Of a stretch of 64,000 nt of DNA, positions 36,410 through 45,161 are shown in pieces. Made by a program: the position numbers and the translations under genes. Each line of letters opens with the position of its first letter. Position 1 is the stretch's first letter. Below the pieces are notes generated by a model. The model was not told the origin of the DNA, made no database searches, and saw nothing but the letters and a program-made list of their open reading frames with translations. Source of the stretch: Microbacterium aurantiacum (GTDB lineage Bacteria > Actinomycetota > Actinomycetes > Actinomycetales > Microbacteriaceae); assembly GCF_021654035.1 (NCBI RefSeq), contig NZ_JAJPDW010000005.1:62001-126000 (forward strand), written 5' to 3'.

Positions 36410-38482
36410 GTGTCCCAGACCATCACTCCAGGCCTTGTGAGCCTGGACGTCGACCTCGGCGCCGACAAAGCCGCGGTCATCCGGGCTCTCGCCGAACGCG
36501 TCGTCGCGCAGGGCCGCGCCACCGACGCCGAAGGCCTCTTCGCCGACGCGTGGGCGCGCGAGCAGAAGGACGAGACCGGCCTCCCGGGCGGAATCGCGAT
36601 CCCGCACGCGAAGAGCGCCGCCGTGTCGGAGGCCTCTCTGGCCTTCGCGCGGCTCGCCCCGGGGGTCGATTTCGGCGCCGCCGACGGGCCCGCAGACCTC
36701 GTCTTCCTCATCGCCGCGCCAGCGGGTGCCGCCGAGGCTCACCTCGCGGTCCTGTCGAAGCTCGCCCGCAGCCTCATGCAGGACGACTTCACCGCTGGCC
36801 TCAGGGCCGCGGTCACCGACGAGGACGTCGTCGCGATCGTCCGCCGGGCGATCGGCGAGGAGGGCGCGCCCGACGCCGCCGCCTCCGCGCCCGTCGACGC
36901 GCCGACGTCGTCGGCCGCTCCCGCTGCCGACGACACCGTCCTGATCGATGGTCGTCCCGCGCGCATCGTCGCCGTGACCTCCTGCGCGACCGGGATCGCC
37001 CACACCTTCATGGCCGCGGACGCGCTCACCGCGTCGGGGAAGTCCTCCGGGGTGGACCTCACCGTGGAGCCGCAGGGCTCCAGCGGGTACCAGGCTCTTC
37101 CGCAGAGCGTGATCGATGACGCCGACGCGGTCATCTTCGCCACCGATGTGGACGTGCGTGAGCTCCAGCGTTTCGCGGGGAAGCCCGTCGTCCGTTCCGG
37201 GGTGAAGCGCGGTATCGAACAGCCGTCGGCGCTCATCGCCGAGGCGGTCGCTGCCGCGAAGAATCCGTCGGCCCCGCGGGTGAACGCCGCAGCGGCCGCC
37301 GCGACCTCCGCGTCGGCATCCGATGCGAACATCGGCTGGGGCGCGCGCATCCAGCGGATCCTCCTCACCGGCGTGAGTTACATGATCCCGTTCGTCGCCG
37401 GCGGCGGCCTGCTGATCGCGCTCGGCTTCGCCCTCGGCGGGTACGAGGTCACCGCGAACGCCGCCGACGTCATCACGCAGAACTCGCTCTGGGACCTCCC
37501 GACAGAGGACATCACGTCGCAGTTCGGGCCACTCGGACAGTACCTCGGCTCGGTCATGTTCATGATCGGCGCGACATCGATGGGCTTCCTCGTATCGGCG
37601 CTGGCGGGCTACATCGCCTTCGCGATCGCGGACCGCCCCGGCATCGCCCCGGGCTTCGTCGCGGGTGCGGTGGCCGTCCTGATGGATGCCGGCTTCATCG
37701 GCGGCATCATCGGCGGTCTGCTCGCCGGTTTCGTCGCCGCCGCCATCGGGCGCCTCGACGTGCCGCGCTGGTTGCGCGGTCTCATGCCGGTGGTGATCAT
37801 CCCGCTGGTCGCCTCGATCGTGGCGTCGGGGCTCATGATCCTCTTCCTCGGGCGCCCCATCGCCACCCTCATGGATGCGCTGAACGTGTGGCTGACCGAC
37901 CTTGCCGGCACCTCCGGCATCGTTCTGGTGGGTGTGATCCTCGGCCTCATGATGTGCTTCGACCTCGGGGGCCCGATCAACAAGGTGGCGTACGCCTTCG
38001 CCGTGGCGGGTCTCGCCGCGGGCTCCGCCGAGAACCCCACGCCGTACCTCATCATGGCCGCGGTGATGGCCGCGGGAATGGTGCCGCCGCTGGCGATGGC
38101 GTTGGCGTCGACGCTGCTGGCACGCGACCTGTTCACCCCCGTCGAACGGGAGAACGGCAAGGCCGCGTGGCTGCTCGGCGCGTCGTTCATCAGCGAAGGG
38201 GCCATCCCGTTCGCCGCTGCCGATCCGCTCCGGGTCATCCCTGCGTCCATGGTCGGGGGTGCGGTCACCGGCGCGCTGACTATGGTCTTCGGAGTCCAGT
38301 CCCTCGCCCCGCACGGTGGCATCTTCGTGTTCTTCGCGATCAACCCGATCTGGGGCTTCCTGATCGCGCTCGTGGCCGGTACCGTCGTGTCCGCCCTCGT
38401 CGTCGTCGCCCTCAAGAAGTGGGTCGGCCGCAAAGAACTCATGCAGGCCGAGGCTCCCATGCAGGCCGCGGTCGCCGTCTGA
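36410..38482 (+). CDS. fruA: PTS fructose transporter, fused EIIA-EIIB-EIIC
   Basis: 690 aa. Domain order is EIIA (residues ~1-150; phosphorylated His66 in GIAIPHAKS), a Pro/Ala-rich linker, EIIB (~180-280; Cys192 in VTSCATGIAHTFMAA), a second linker, then EIIC from about 305 with about nine hydrophobic segments (TGVSYMIPFVAGGGLLIALG; FDLGGPINKVAYAF). It imports fructose as fructose-1-phosphate for FruK. I use GTG 36410, 5 nt after a perfect GGAGGT; the upstream in-frame TTG overlaps that ribosome site. Confidence 0.96.
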   Translation: MSQTITPGLVSLDVDLGADKAAVIRALAERVVAQGRATDAEGLFADAWAREQKDETGLPGGIAIPHAKSAAVSEASLAFARLAPGVDFGAADGPADLVFLIAAPAGAAEAHLAVLSKLARSLMQDDFTAGLRAAVTDEDVVAIVRRAIGEEGAPDAAASAPVDAPTSSAAPAADDTVLIDGRPARIVAVTSCATGIAHTFMAADALTASGKSSGVDLTVEPQGSSGYQALPQSVIDDADAVIFATDVDVRELQRFAGKPVVRSGVKRGIEQPSALIAEAVAAAKNPSAPRVNAAAAAATSASASDANIGWGARIQRILLTGVSYMIPFVAGGGLLIALGFALGGYEVTANAADVITQNSLWDLPTEDITSQFGPLGQYLGSVMFMIGATSMGFLVSALAGYIAFAIADRPGIAPGFVAGAVAVLMDAGFIGGIIGGLLAGFVAAAIGRLDVPRWLRGLMPVVIIPLVASIVASGLMILFLGRPIATLMDALNVWLTDLAGTSGIVLVGVILGLMMCFDLGGPINKVAYAFAVAGLAAGSAENPTPYLIMAAVMAAGMVPPLAMALASTLLARDLFTPVERENGKAAWLLGASFISEGAIPFAAADPLRVIPASMVGGAVTGALTMVFGVQSLAPHGGIFVFFAINPIWGFLIALVAGTVVSALVVVALKKWVGRKELMQAEAPMQAAVAV

Positions 38483-38515
38483 CCCCCGACCATCACCCAT
38501 CTCGAAGGAGAAATC

Positions 38516-38785
38516 ATGGCAGAACGCCAGGCCACCATCGCCAGCAGCTCAGGGCTGCACGCTCGACCGGCGAAGCTCTTCGTCCAGGCCGTGCAGGAGA
38601 AGCCGGTTCCCGTCACCATCGCGGTCGAGGGCGGCGCCGATCTCAACGCCGGGAGCATCCTGTCGCTGATGGGACTCGGGGCGGCTCAGGGCACGGTCGT
38701 GACCCTCAAGGCGGAGGGCGAGGGTGCCGAGCAGGCGCTCGATGAGCTCGTCGCGCTGTTGGAGACCGATCTCGACGCCGAGTAG
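38516..38785 (+). CDS. ptsH: Phosphocarrier protein HPr
   Basis: 89 aa. His15 in SSGLHARPAKLF is the phosphoryl acceptor from enzyme I and donor to EIIA. ADLNAGSILSLMGLGA is the second conserved face. AAGGAG precedes the ATG. It closes the fruR-fruK-fruA-ptsH operon; enzyme I (ptsI) is not in this window. Confidence 0.97.
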   Translation: MAERQATIASSSGLHARPAKLFVQAVQEKPVPVTIAVEGGADLNAGSILSLMGLGAAQGTVVTLKAEGEGAEQALDELVALLETDLDAE

Positions 38786-38798
38786 GACCACCGCGGAG

Positions 38799-38843
38799 AA
38801 GGACGGGGACGGATGCCGTGCGGCATCCGTCCCCGTCCTTTCG
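38799..38843. terminator. Bidirectional terminator between ptsH and the MBL gene
   Basis: AAGGACGGGGACGGATGCC and its perfect complement around a GTGC loop, flanked by A's on one side and TTT on the other. Serves both convergent genes. Confidence 0.9.
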
Positions 38844-38854
38844 CGGTCCGCGCG

Positions 38855-39493
38855 TCAGAGGTCGAGGGAGTCTCCGGGCTCGAGGGCGGCGAACGAGCCG
38901 CCATCCTGCTCGACCGCCCAGCGCAACCGCGCCCGTCCCATCTCCAGGCCCGCCGCCGACAGCGTCATGTCGTGCGTCGCGAACGCGCGACGGGGAGCGA
39001 CGTCGAGGACGAAATCGATCGCCTCACCGATCTTCAGCCAGGGTGCCCCGACCGGTGCGGCGAGCACGTCGACGGAGACGCCGTGGGGAACGGCGTAGGA
39101 ATCGCCCGGGTAGTAGAAGCGCTCGTTCACCAGGACGCCGACGTTGTCGACCACCGGGATCGAGGAGTGGATGACGGCGTGGCGACCTCCGAAGAAGCGG
39201 AGGTCGAACGGAGCGAGGTCGAGCCGGTCGTCGGGATGCACCGGCACGACGTCGAAGCCCGCAGCCGCGGCGACCACCCCGGGCGGCCCGTAGATCGGGA
39301 CGTCGCGATCCTGGTCGCGCAGTCGCGTCAGATGCTCCGCCGACCAGTGGTCGGCGTGCTCGTGGGTGATGACGACACCGACCAGATCACCCAGATCGTC
39401 CAGGGGAGAGGTGAACGATCCGGGATCGATCACGAGGGTCTTGCCGGCCTCGCGGAGCACCAGCGTGGCGTGTTCGAACTTTGTCACTCGCAT
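38855..39493 (-). CDS. MBL-fold metal-dependent hydrolase
   Basis: 212 aa metallo-beta-lactamase-fold protein of the UlaG-like type. The metal motif H-x-H-x-D-H appears as THEHADHW. A later Asp/His pair is likely in YPGDSYAVP and ATHDMTLS. Length fits a stand-alone MBL domain. Start at ATG 39493, where similarity begins (MRVTKFEHATLVL); an upstream in-frame ATG would add 29 unconserved residues. Substrate unknown. Confidence 0.86.
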   Translation of the reverse strand: MRVTKFEHATLVLREAGKTLVIDPGSFTSPLDDLGDLVGVVITHEHADHWSAEHLTRLRDQDRDVPIYGPPGVVAAAAGFDVVPVHPDDRLDLAPFDLRFFGGRHAVIHSSIPVVDNVGVLVNERFYYPGDSYAVPHGVSVDVLAAPVGAPWLKIGEAIDFVLDVAPRRAFATHDMTLSAAGLEMGRARLRWAVEQDGGSFAALEPGDSLDL

Positions 39494-39600
39494 GTCTCGA
39501 GTCAACTCGGCGCACCCGTCGACGACAAGCCCGGCGTCGATTCCCGCCTCGATTTGTCTCTCGTGTGAATGCCATGGCATACTCGAACGGTTGCGAAAAC

Positions 39601-39676
39601 GGCCCCATCGTATAGCGGCCTAGTACGCCGCCCTCTCACGGCGGTAACGCGGGTTCGAATCCCGCTGGGGTCACCA
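39601..39676 (+). tRNA. tRNA-Glu (anticodon CTC)
   Basis: 76 nt with encoded CCA. Acceptor GGCCCCA pairs with TGGGGTC. The anticodon arm is CCGCC-CTCTCAC-GGCGG with anticodon CTC, reading GAG. T arm GCGGG-TTCGAAT-CCCGC. A possible promoter (TTGTCT, 18 nt, CATACT) lies just upstream. Confidence 0.96.
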
Positions 39677-39680
39677 ACAC

Positions 39681-39714
39681 GAAGAAGCCCGGACCGAATG
39701 GTCCGGGCTTCTTC
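39681..39714. terminator. Terminator after tRNA-Glu
   Basis: GAAGAAGCCCGGACC / GGTCCGGGCTTCTTC, 15-bp perfect stem with a GAAT loop, then GTTCGT. Also lies at the end of the convergent DUF4349 gene. Confidence 0.88.
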
Positions 39715-39728
39715 GTTCGTGCGCGCTG

Positions 39729-40826
39729 TCACTCGGTCTTCGACTCCGACGGCGCCGCCGCCCTCTTTGCGCGACGTCGGCGGATCACGCGCACGGCGAG
39801 CCAGATGACCGCTCCGGCCACGCCGATCACGAGGATCCACGGCACCAGGAAGCCCAAGGCGATGACGATCGCGTTCAGGGTCGCCACCAGCCCGTTCCAT
39901 CCGGCGGCGACACCGTCGGTGAAGCCCGCCGGGTCGGCCGCCACAGGCGACGTCCGCGGCTCGACGGTCACCCACAGGGACGCCATCGCGATCTGGTCAT
40001 CGAGCATCTCGAGCTGCTGCTGGTACGACTCCAGCGTCGCCTGACGTTCGGCGAGCGCGGATTCGGCGGCGATGAGGTCGGTGACGTCGGCAGCCTGCGC
40101 AAGGAGCTGCGTCAAGCGCTCCACGGAGACTTCGGCGGCTTCCACGCGCGCCTCCAGATCGACCACCTGCGCCGTGACGTCGGTGCGATCGATCGACGCC
40201 GCGACCACCTCGCCGAAGCCGGCGAGGTCCTCGATCAGAGCAGGCAGCTCGTCGGCGGGGACGCGCACGCTCATCCATCCGCCCGAGGTGTCCGGAGAGA
40301 CGACGGCGCCGGGTTCCCCGGGCATGACGTCGATCGGCTGTACGGGTTCCCACGCGCCGATCCGCGATGACTCGACGTATCCGCCGCGGGTGACCGCCGC
40401 GGAACCGATCGCATCGAGAGCCGCGGCCGGATCGGTCACTCTCAGCGTCGCCGAAGCCGACGAAATGACCTGTGCACCGTCGGCCATCGTCGCGCCGCCG
40501 CGCAGATCGGCCTCCGTGCTCATCTCCGGCGCCGCATCGAGGGCGACCGCCCCGGAGTCGGACACTTCGGCGGAGGCGGGACCGACCGCGGCGTCGTTCC
40601 CGCCGGAGACCACATCGCCCACGCTCGGAGCGATGACCGCCGCCACCGCGATGACGGCAGCCGCCGCACCGCCGGCCATCCACATCCGTCCGCGTCGCGC
40701 TCGTCGCCGTTCCTCCCGTCGTCGCTCCTCGCCGATGCGGGTGAACACCCCGTCTTCGATGCGCGCGAGGCGCTCGTCGTCGATCGGGGCGAGGACGACG
40801 TCGTCGTCCGTCTCTGAACTGTTCAC
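39729..40826 (-). CDS. DUF4349 membrane protein, possible anti-sigma factor
   Basis: 365 aa. A charged cytoplasmic N-terminus of about 47 residues, rich in Arg/Glu (EERRREERRRARRGR), precedes a transmembrane helix at about 49-68. An extracellular DUF4349 domain follows, with a coiled-coil region (LEARVEAAEVSVERLTQLL ... ALAERQATLESYQQQLEML), and a second hydrophobic segment lies near the C-terminus before a basic tail (RVIRRRRAKRA). Its GTG overlaps the stop of an ECF sigma gene by 4 bp. That coupling and the topology resemble sigma/anti-sigma pairs, but no known anti-sigma domain is visible. Confidence 0.85.
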   Translation of the reverse strand: MNSSETDDDVVLAPIDDERLARIEDGVFTRIGEERRREERRRARRGRMWMAGGAAAAVIAVAAVIAPSVGDVVSGGNDAAVGPASAEVSDSGAVALDAAPEMSTEADLRGGATMADGAQVISSASATLRVTDPAAALDAIGSAAVTRGGYVESSRIGAWEPVQPIDVMPGEPGAVVSPDTSGGWMSVRVPADELPALIEDLAGFGEVVAASIDRTDVTAQVVDLEARVEAAEVSVERLTQLLAQAADVTDLIAAESALAERQATLESYQQQLEMLDDQIAMASLWVTVEPRTSPVAADPAGFTDGVAAGWNGLVATLNAIVIALGFLVPWILVIGVAGAVIWLAVRVIRRRRAKRAAAPSESKTE

Positions 40827-41380
40827 GTGCTCTCCTTCACCACGGTCCGCAGTCTCGTGCGGATACGAGAGAGACGGTTCCTGACCACGCCGTGCGCGAC
40901 CCCCAGCTCGTCCGCCGCCGCCTGATAGGCGTATCCCTCGGCCGTGCAGAGTCGGAACACCTCGCGATCGAGATCGCTCAGGCCGGCGACCTCGTCCGCG
41001 ATCCGCGCGGCGAGGCCCGCGGTGATCACCTGCTGCTCAACATCGACCGTGGACGGCAGGGTCTCGTCGATCAACGCGGAACGGTGTCGGCGGTCGCGCT
41101 GCTGGATGCGGATGCGGTTCGCGCTCTGGAACCGGCAGATCGTCGCGAGCCAGGGGAGGAGCGATCCCCCCGCCAGTTCGAGCCCCGGAAGCTTCCGCCA
41201 GGCCACGACGAAGGTCTCCTGCGTCACGTCCTCGGCGTCGGCCGCATCGCCCAGCAACCCGTGCGCGATCCAGAACACGGGTTTCGCGTATGCGCGGAAC
41301 AACTCGCCGAACGCCCGTTCGCTGCCCCCGGATGCCGCGGCGACGAGGGCCGCATCATCCCGCGTGTCCGTCGGTCCCAT
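40823..41380 (-). CDS. ECF RNA polymerase sigma factor
   Basis: 185 aa. Sigma region 2 holds HGLLGDAADAEDVTQETFVVAWRKL. Region 4 holds LSDLDREVFRLCTAEGYAYQAAADELGVAHGVVRNRLSRIRTRL. The linker between is short, as in ECF sigmas. ATG 41380 has GAAGGA about 7 nt upstream. It is distinct from the SigK-like factor at 4270 and is coupled to the DUF4349 gene. Its target promoters are unknown. Confidence 0.9.
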   Translation of the reverse strand: MGPTDTRDDAALVAAASGGSERAFGELFRAYAKPVFWIAHGLLGDAADAEDVTQETFVVAWRKLPGLELAGGSLLPWLATICRFQSANRIRIQQRDRRHRSALIDETLPSTVDVEQQVITAGLAARIADEVAGLSDLDREVFRLCTAEGYAYQAAADELGVAHGVVRNRLSRIRTRLRTVVKEST

Positions 41381-41494
41381 CGCCGTCCTTCACTCTCGTC
41401 GCCCCTCGGCGGTCGTCGTCTCTCGACACCAGAGTGTCCGCCCCGGACGAATCGTCTCACGGCGCCGCGCACGGTGTCGGCGGGGCGGCGGTGG

Positions 41495-41500
41495 TAGCCT
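41495..41500 (+). promoter_or_regulatory. Leaderless-type -10 (TAGCCT) for the leuC leader
   Basis: Six nucleotides before GTG 41507, so the mRNA of leuCD would begin with the leader reading frame. Confidence 0.5.
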
Positions 41501-41506
41501 GGGCCG

Positions 41507-41557
41507 GTGCGCGCCGTGGGTCTTCTCCTTCGTAGCCGCGACGAGACCTTGTCCTAG
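41507..41557 (+). CDS. Leucine-rich leader peptide of leuCD (candidate attenuator)
   Basis: 16 codons: MRAVGLLLRSRDETLS then TAG, with three consecutive Leu codons (CTT CTC CTT) and a fourth (TTG) near the end. The stretch from the likely transcription start to leuC (41507-41632) also holds a perfect 10-bp hairpin: arm CGCGACGAGA at 41537-41546, inside the reading frame, and its complement at 41563-41572. A ribosome stalled on the Leu run would mask the first arm. GC-rich hairpins follow before the leuC ribosome site. This layout fits ribosome-mediated attenuation by leucyl-tRNA; such leaders are known for branched-chain genes in actinobacteria. Confidence 0.62.
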   Translation: MRAVGLLLRSRDETLS

Positions 41558-41609
41558 GCCCTTCTCGTCGCGGAGTCCGTCACGGGCCGACCCTTCGGGG
41601 CGTCGCCCC
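41537..41609 (+). promoter_or_regulatory. Attenuator hairpins upstream of leuC
   Basis: Hairpin 1 is 41537-41546 with 41563-41572 (10 bp, 16-nt loop). Alternative pairing GGCCC (41558-41562) with GGGCC (41584-41588) is exclusive with hairpin 1 by position. GGGGC-GTC-GCCCC (41597-41609) lies just upstream of the GAGGAG ribosome site. There is no T-run, so control could be of translation rather than termination. Confidence 0.45.
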
Positions 41610-41632
41610 CTCTCGAGGAGAACCACACAGAC

Positions 41633-43090
41633 ATGAGCACGATCGATCCCGACGGCATCCCCGCCCGCCCGCGCACCCTCGCCGAGAAGGTGTGGGACGA
41701 CCACCTGGTCGTCAAGGGCGAGGACGGCCAGCCCGACCTCATCTACATCGACCTGCACCTCGTCCACGAGGTGACCAGCCCGCAGGCGTTCGACGGACTC
41801 CGTGCGGAAGGGCGCCCGGTGCGGCGGCTGGATCTCACGATCGCGACCGAGGACCACAACACGCCGACATGGGACATCGACAAGCCGATCGCCGACCTCA
41901 CCAGTCGCACCCAGATCGAGACGCTGCGACGCAACGCGGCGGAGTTCGGCGTCCGGCTGCATTCGCTGGGAGACAAGGAGCAGGGGATCGTCCACGTCGT
42001 GGGGCCCCAGTTGGGGCTGACGATGCCGGGCATCACGGTCGTCTGCGGTGACAGCCACACCTCCACCCACGGTGCCTTCGGCGCGATGGCGTTCGGCATC
42101 GGCACCAGCGAGGTCGAGCATGTCCTGGCGACCCAGACTCTGCCCCTCAAGCCGTTCAAGACCATGGCGATCTCGGTCGAGGGCGAACTCAAGCCGGGTG
42201 TGACGGCGAAGGACATCATCCTCGCCGTGATCGCCAAGATCGGTACCAACGGCGGTCAGGGGTACGTCCTGGAATTCCGCGGCTCCGCCATCCGTGCGCT
42301 GTCGATGGAAGGCCGGATGACGATCTGCAACATGTCCATCGAAGCCGGTGCGCGCGCGGGAATGGTCGCGCCCGATGAGACCACCTTCGCCTATGTCAAG
42401 GGCAAGCCCCACGCCCCGCGGGGGCAGGACTGGGACGATGCCGTCGCCTACTGGCGGACGCTCCCGAGCGACGAGGGGGCCGTCTACGACGCCGAGGTCT
42501 TCCTCGATGCGAACGCCCTCGAACCTTTCGTGACCTGGGGGACGAACCCGGGCCAGGGCGTGTCGCTGAGCGACGTGGTCCCCGCGCCCGAGGACTTCGC
42601 CGACCCCAACGAGCGCGCTGCAGCGGAGCGGGCGCTCGAGTACATGGATCTCGTCCCCGGCACCCGGCTCAAGGACGTCCCCGTCGACGCGGTGTTCATG
42701 GGGTCGTGCACGAACAGCCGCATCGAGGACCTCCGCGCGTTCGCGTCGCTGATCGAGGGGCGGACCAAGGCGGAAGGCGTGCGCGTCATGGTGGTCCCCG
42801 GTTCGGCCCGCGTGCGACTGGAAGCCGAGGCCGAGGGCCTCGACAAGGTGTTCCTCGACTTCGGTGCGGAGTGGCGCTTCGCCGGATGCTCGATGTGCCT
42901 CGGGATGAACCCCGATCAGCTGGCACCGGGGGAGAGGTGCGCGTCGACCAGCAACCGGAACTTCGAGGGCCGGCAGGGCAAGGGGGGTCGCACCCACCTG
43001 GTCTCTCCGCTGGTCGCGGCCGCGACCGCCGTCCTCGGACGTCTCGCCAGCCCGTCCGATCTGCCCGCACGTGAGAAGGTCGAGGCCTGA
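41633..43090 (+). CDS. leuC: 3-isopropylmalate dehydratase large subunit
   Basis: 485 aa aconitase-family Fe-S enzyme of leucine synthesis. The cluster cysteines appear in [36 protein letters not shown] and [17 protein letters not shown] 41633 follows GAGGAG by about 12 nt. It begins a two-gene leuCD unit preceded by the candidate leucine leader. Confidence 0.97.
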   Translation: MSTIDPDGIPARPRTLAEKVWDDHLVVKGEDGQPDLIYIDLHLVHEVTSPQAFDGLRAEGRPVRRLDLTIATEDHNTPTWDIDKPIADLTSRTQIETLRRNAAEFGVRLHSLGDKEQGIVHVVGPQLGLTMPGITVVCGDSHTSTHGAFGAMAFGIGTSEVEHVLATQTLPLKPFKTMAISVEGELKPGVTAKDIILAVIAKIGTNGGQGYVLEFRGSAIRALSMEGRMTICNMSIEAGARAGMVAPDETTFAYVKGKPHAPRGQDWDDAVAYWRTLPSDEGAVYDAEVFLDANALEPFVTWGTNPGQGVSLSDVVPAPEDFADPNERAAAERALEYMDLVPGTRLKDVPVDAVFMGSCTNSRIEDLRAFASLIEGRTKAEGVRVMVVPGSARVRLEAEAEGLDKVFLDFGAEWRFAGCSMCLGMNPDQLAPGERCASTSNRNFEGRQGKGGRTHLVSPLVAAATAVLGRLASPSDLPAREKVEA

Positions 43091-43091
43091 C

Positions 43092-43727
43092 ATGGATGCC
43101 TTCGAGACCCACACCGGCGTCGCCGCCCCGTTGCACCGCTCGGCGGTGGACACCGATCAGATCATCCCCGCCGTGTACCTCAAGCGGGTCACGAAGTCCG
43201 GTTTCGATGACGCACTGTTCGCCAACTGGCGCCAGGACCCGGACTTCGTCCTGAACCGACCCGAATTCGCCCGTGCCTCCGTCCTCGTCGCGGGACCCGA
43301 CTTCGGCACGGGATCGAGCCGCGAGCATGCCGTGTGGGCGCTGCGGGACTTCGGGTTCCGCGTCGTGCTGAGCACGAAGTTCGCCGACATCTTCCGCGGC
43401 AACGCGGGTAAGCAGGGCCTCGTCACCGGGGTGGTGTCCGAGGCCGACCTCGAGTCCATCTGGGCGGCGATCGACGCCCGGCCGGGCACGACCGTGACGG
43501 TCGACCTCCGCGCCCGGACCGCGACCGTCGACGGCGACGCGGAGCGCGGCATCGCCCCCCTCCAGGTGTCGTTCGACATCGACGATTACACTAGGTGGCG
43601 GCTTCTCGAAGGGCTCGACGACATCGGGCTCACCCTGCGGAACGCAGATCGGATCGCGGATTTCGAAGCTCGGCGCGAGGCATGGCGGCCCCGCACGCTC
43701 CCGGTTCCGGCCGAGAGCACGCCATAA
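43092..43727 (+). CDS. leuD: 3-isopropylmalate dehydratase small subunit
   Basis: 211 aa swivel domain partner of LeuC. Key blocks are [19 protein letters not shown] and [28 protein letters not shown] 43092 starts 1 bp after leuC; the longer in-frame start lies inside leuC and adds seven unconserved residues. Confidence 0.97.
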   Translation: MDAFETHTGVAAPLHRSAVDTDQIIPAVYLKRVTKSGFDDALFANWRQDPDFVLNRPEFARASVLVAGPDFGTGSSREHAVWALRDFGFRVVLSTKFADIFRGNAGKQGLVTGVVSEADLESIWAAIDARPGTTVTVDLRARTATVDGDAERGIAPLQVSFDIDDYTRWRLLEGLDDIGLTLRNADRIADFEARREAWRPRTLPVPAESTP

Positions 43728-43793
43728 GGCAGAGCGCGCCACAAGCGCGTCCTGCCGCCAGCCATCCTCGAGACACATAGTGAGGTCCCCTGC

Positions 43794-45161
43794 ATGAAGT
43801 CACTCGTCGGCGATGCCGAGACCACCGCGGCTCCCCGCGAGACCGCCGGAGAAGTCCTGGCGATCCGCGGCGGACGTCCGCTGACCGGTCGGGTCGAGGT
43901 GAAGGGCGCGAAGAACCTCGCGACCAAGGCGATGGTGGCGGCGCTCCTCGGGGAGACCGCCAGTGTCCTGCGCGACGTGCCGGACATCAGCGACGTGCAG
44001 GTCGTGCGCTCGCTCCTCGAAGTGCACGGTGTCACCGTGCGCGACGGTGACGAGGTCGGCTCGCTCCGCCTCGACCCGAGCGGCGCGGTCTCGGCCCACT
44101 TCGAGGAGATCGATGCGCATGCCGGGGCATCCCGCATCCCGATCCTCTTCTGCGGACCTCTGCTGCACCTGCTCGGCGAGGCGCTCATCCCGGATCTCGG
44201 GGGCTGCCGCATCGGCGATCGTCCGATCAACTTCCACATGGACGCGCTCCGCGCCTTCGGCGCCGTCGTGGACAAGAGCTACGAGGGCATCCGCATCACG
44301 GCGCCCAACGGCCTCCACGGCGCGGACATCGAACTGCCCTACCCGAGCGTCGGGGCGACGGAGCAGGTCCTGCTGACCGCCGTCCGCGCCCGCGGCGTGA
44401 CGGAGCTGCGCAACGCCGCGATCGAGCCGGAGATCATGGATCTCATCGCCGTCCTGCAGAAGATGGGCGCGATCATCTCCTACGAGCCGAATCGCGTGAT
44501 CCTCATCGAGGGCGTGGAGAAGCTCCGCGGATACGATCACCGCTGCATCTTCGACCGCAACGAGGCCGCGTCCTGGGCGTGCGCGGCCCTGGCCACCGAC
44601 GGGGACATCTTCGTCGGAGGCGCGCGGCAGCAGGAGATGCTGACGTTCCTGAACGTCTTCCGCAAGGCGGGCGGGTGGTTCGACGTGCACGAGGACGGCA
44701 TCCGGTTCCGACGCGACGAGGCCTTGAAGCCCGTGATGGTCGAAACCGACGTCCACCCCGGTTTCATGACCGACTGGCAGCAGCCGCTGATCGTCGCGCT
44801 CACCCAGGCCGAGGGCACTTCGGTCGTCCACGAGACCGTCTACGAGAACAGGCTCGGATTCACCGAGGCGCTCGTGCAGATGGGCGCCGACATCGTCGTG
44901 CACCCCCAGGGTCTCGCGAGCCCCGATCGTCGCGTCCCCCGCCGCGCCCTCGAGCAGGCCGCGGTCATCACGGGTCCCACGCCGTTGCACGGCGCGGACG
45001 TGGTCGTCCCCGATCTCCGCGGCGGGTACAGCTACCTCATCGCCGCGCTCGCGGCCGAGGGGGAGTCCACGGTGCGCAACGTCGGCATCCTCCGCCGGGG
45101 GTACGAGAAGCTCCTCGACAAGCTGGACGCGCTCGGCGCCGACTACGACGTCATCGGCTGA
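43794..45161 (+). CDS. murA: UDP-N-acetylglucosamine 1-carboxyvinyltransferase
   Basis: 455 aa enolpyruvyl transferase, the first committed step of peptidoglycan synthesis. The N-terminal VKGAKNLATKAMVAALL holds the Lys-Asn pair that binds UDP-GlcNAc (KN). The active-site Cys is retained in LGGCRIGDRPI, so the enzyme should be fosfomycin-sensitive by mechanism. The inside-out barrel repeats continue to the end. It begins 66 bp after leuD and overlaps plsC by one base. Confidence 0.94.
   Translation: MKSLVGDAETTAAPRETAGEVLAIRGGRPLTGRVEVKGAKNLATKAMVAALLGETASVLRDVPDISDVQVVRSLLEVHGVTVRDGDEVGSLRLDPSGAVSAHFEEIDAHAGASRIPILFCGPLLHLLGEALIPDLGGCRIGDRPINFHMDALRAFGAVVDKSYEGIRITAPNGLHGADIELPYPSVGATEQVLLTAVRARGVTELRNAAIEPEIMDLIAVLQKMGAIISYEPNRVILIEGVEKLRGYDHRCIFDRNEAASWACAALATDGDIFVGGARQQEMLTFLNVFRKAGGWFDVHEDGIRFRRDEALKPVMVETDVHPGFMTDWQQPLIVALTQAEGTSVVHETVYENRLGFTEALVQMGADIVVHPQGLASPDRRVPRRALEQAAVITGPTPLHGADVVVPDLRGGYSYLIAALAAEGESTVRNVGILRRGYEKLLDKLDALGADYDVIG

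Noticed and set aside
34667-38500. 1277-codon open frame on the minus strand across the fructose operon
   Set aside because: GC-rich shadow: Arg/Gly/Asp/His-rich translation with no domain, while the plus strand encodes four clear genes. The same holds for long antisense frames at 17352-19724, 20112-22397, 26987-29626 and 31482-32830.
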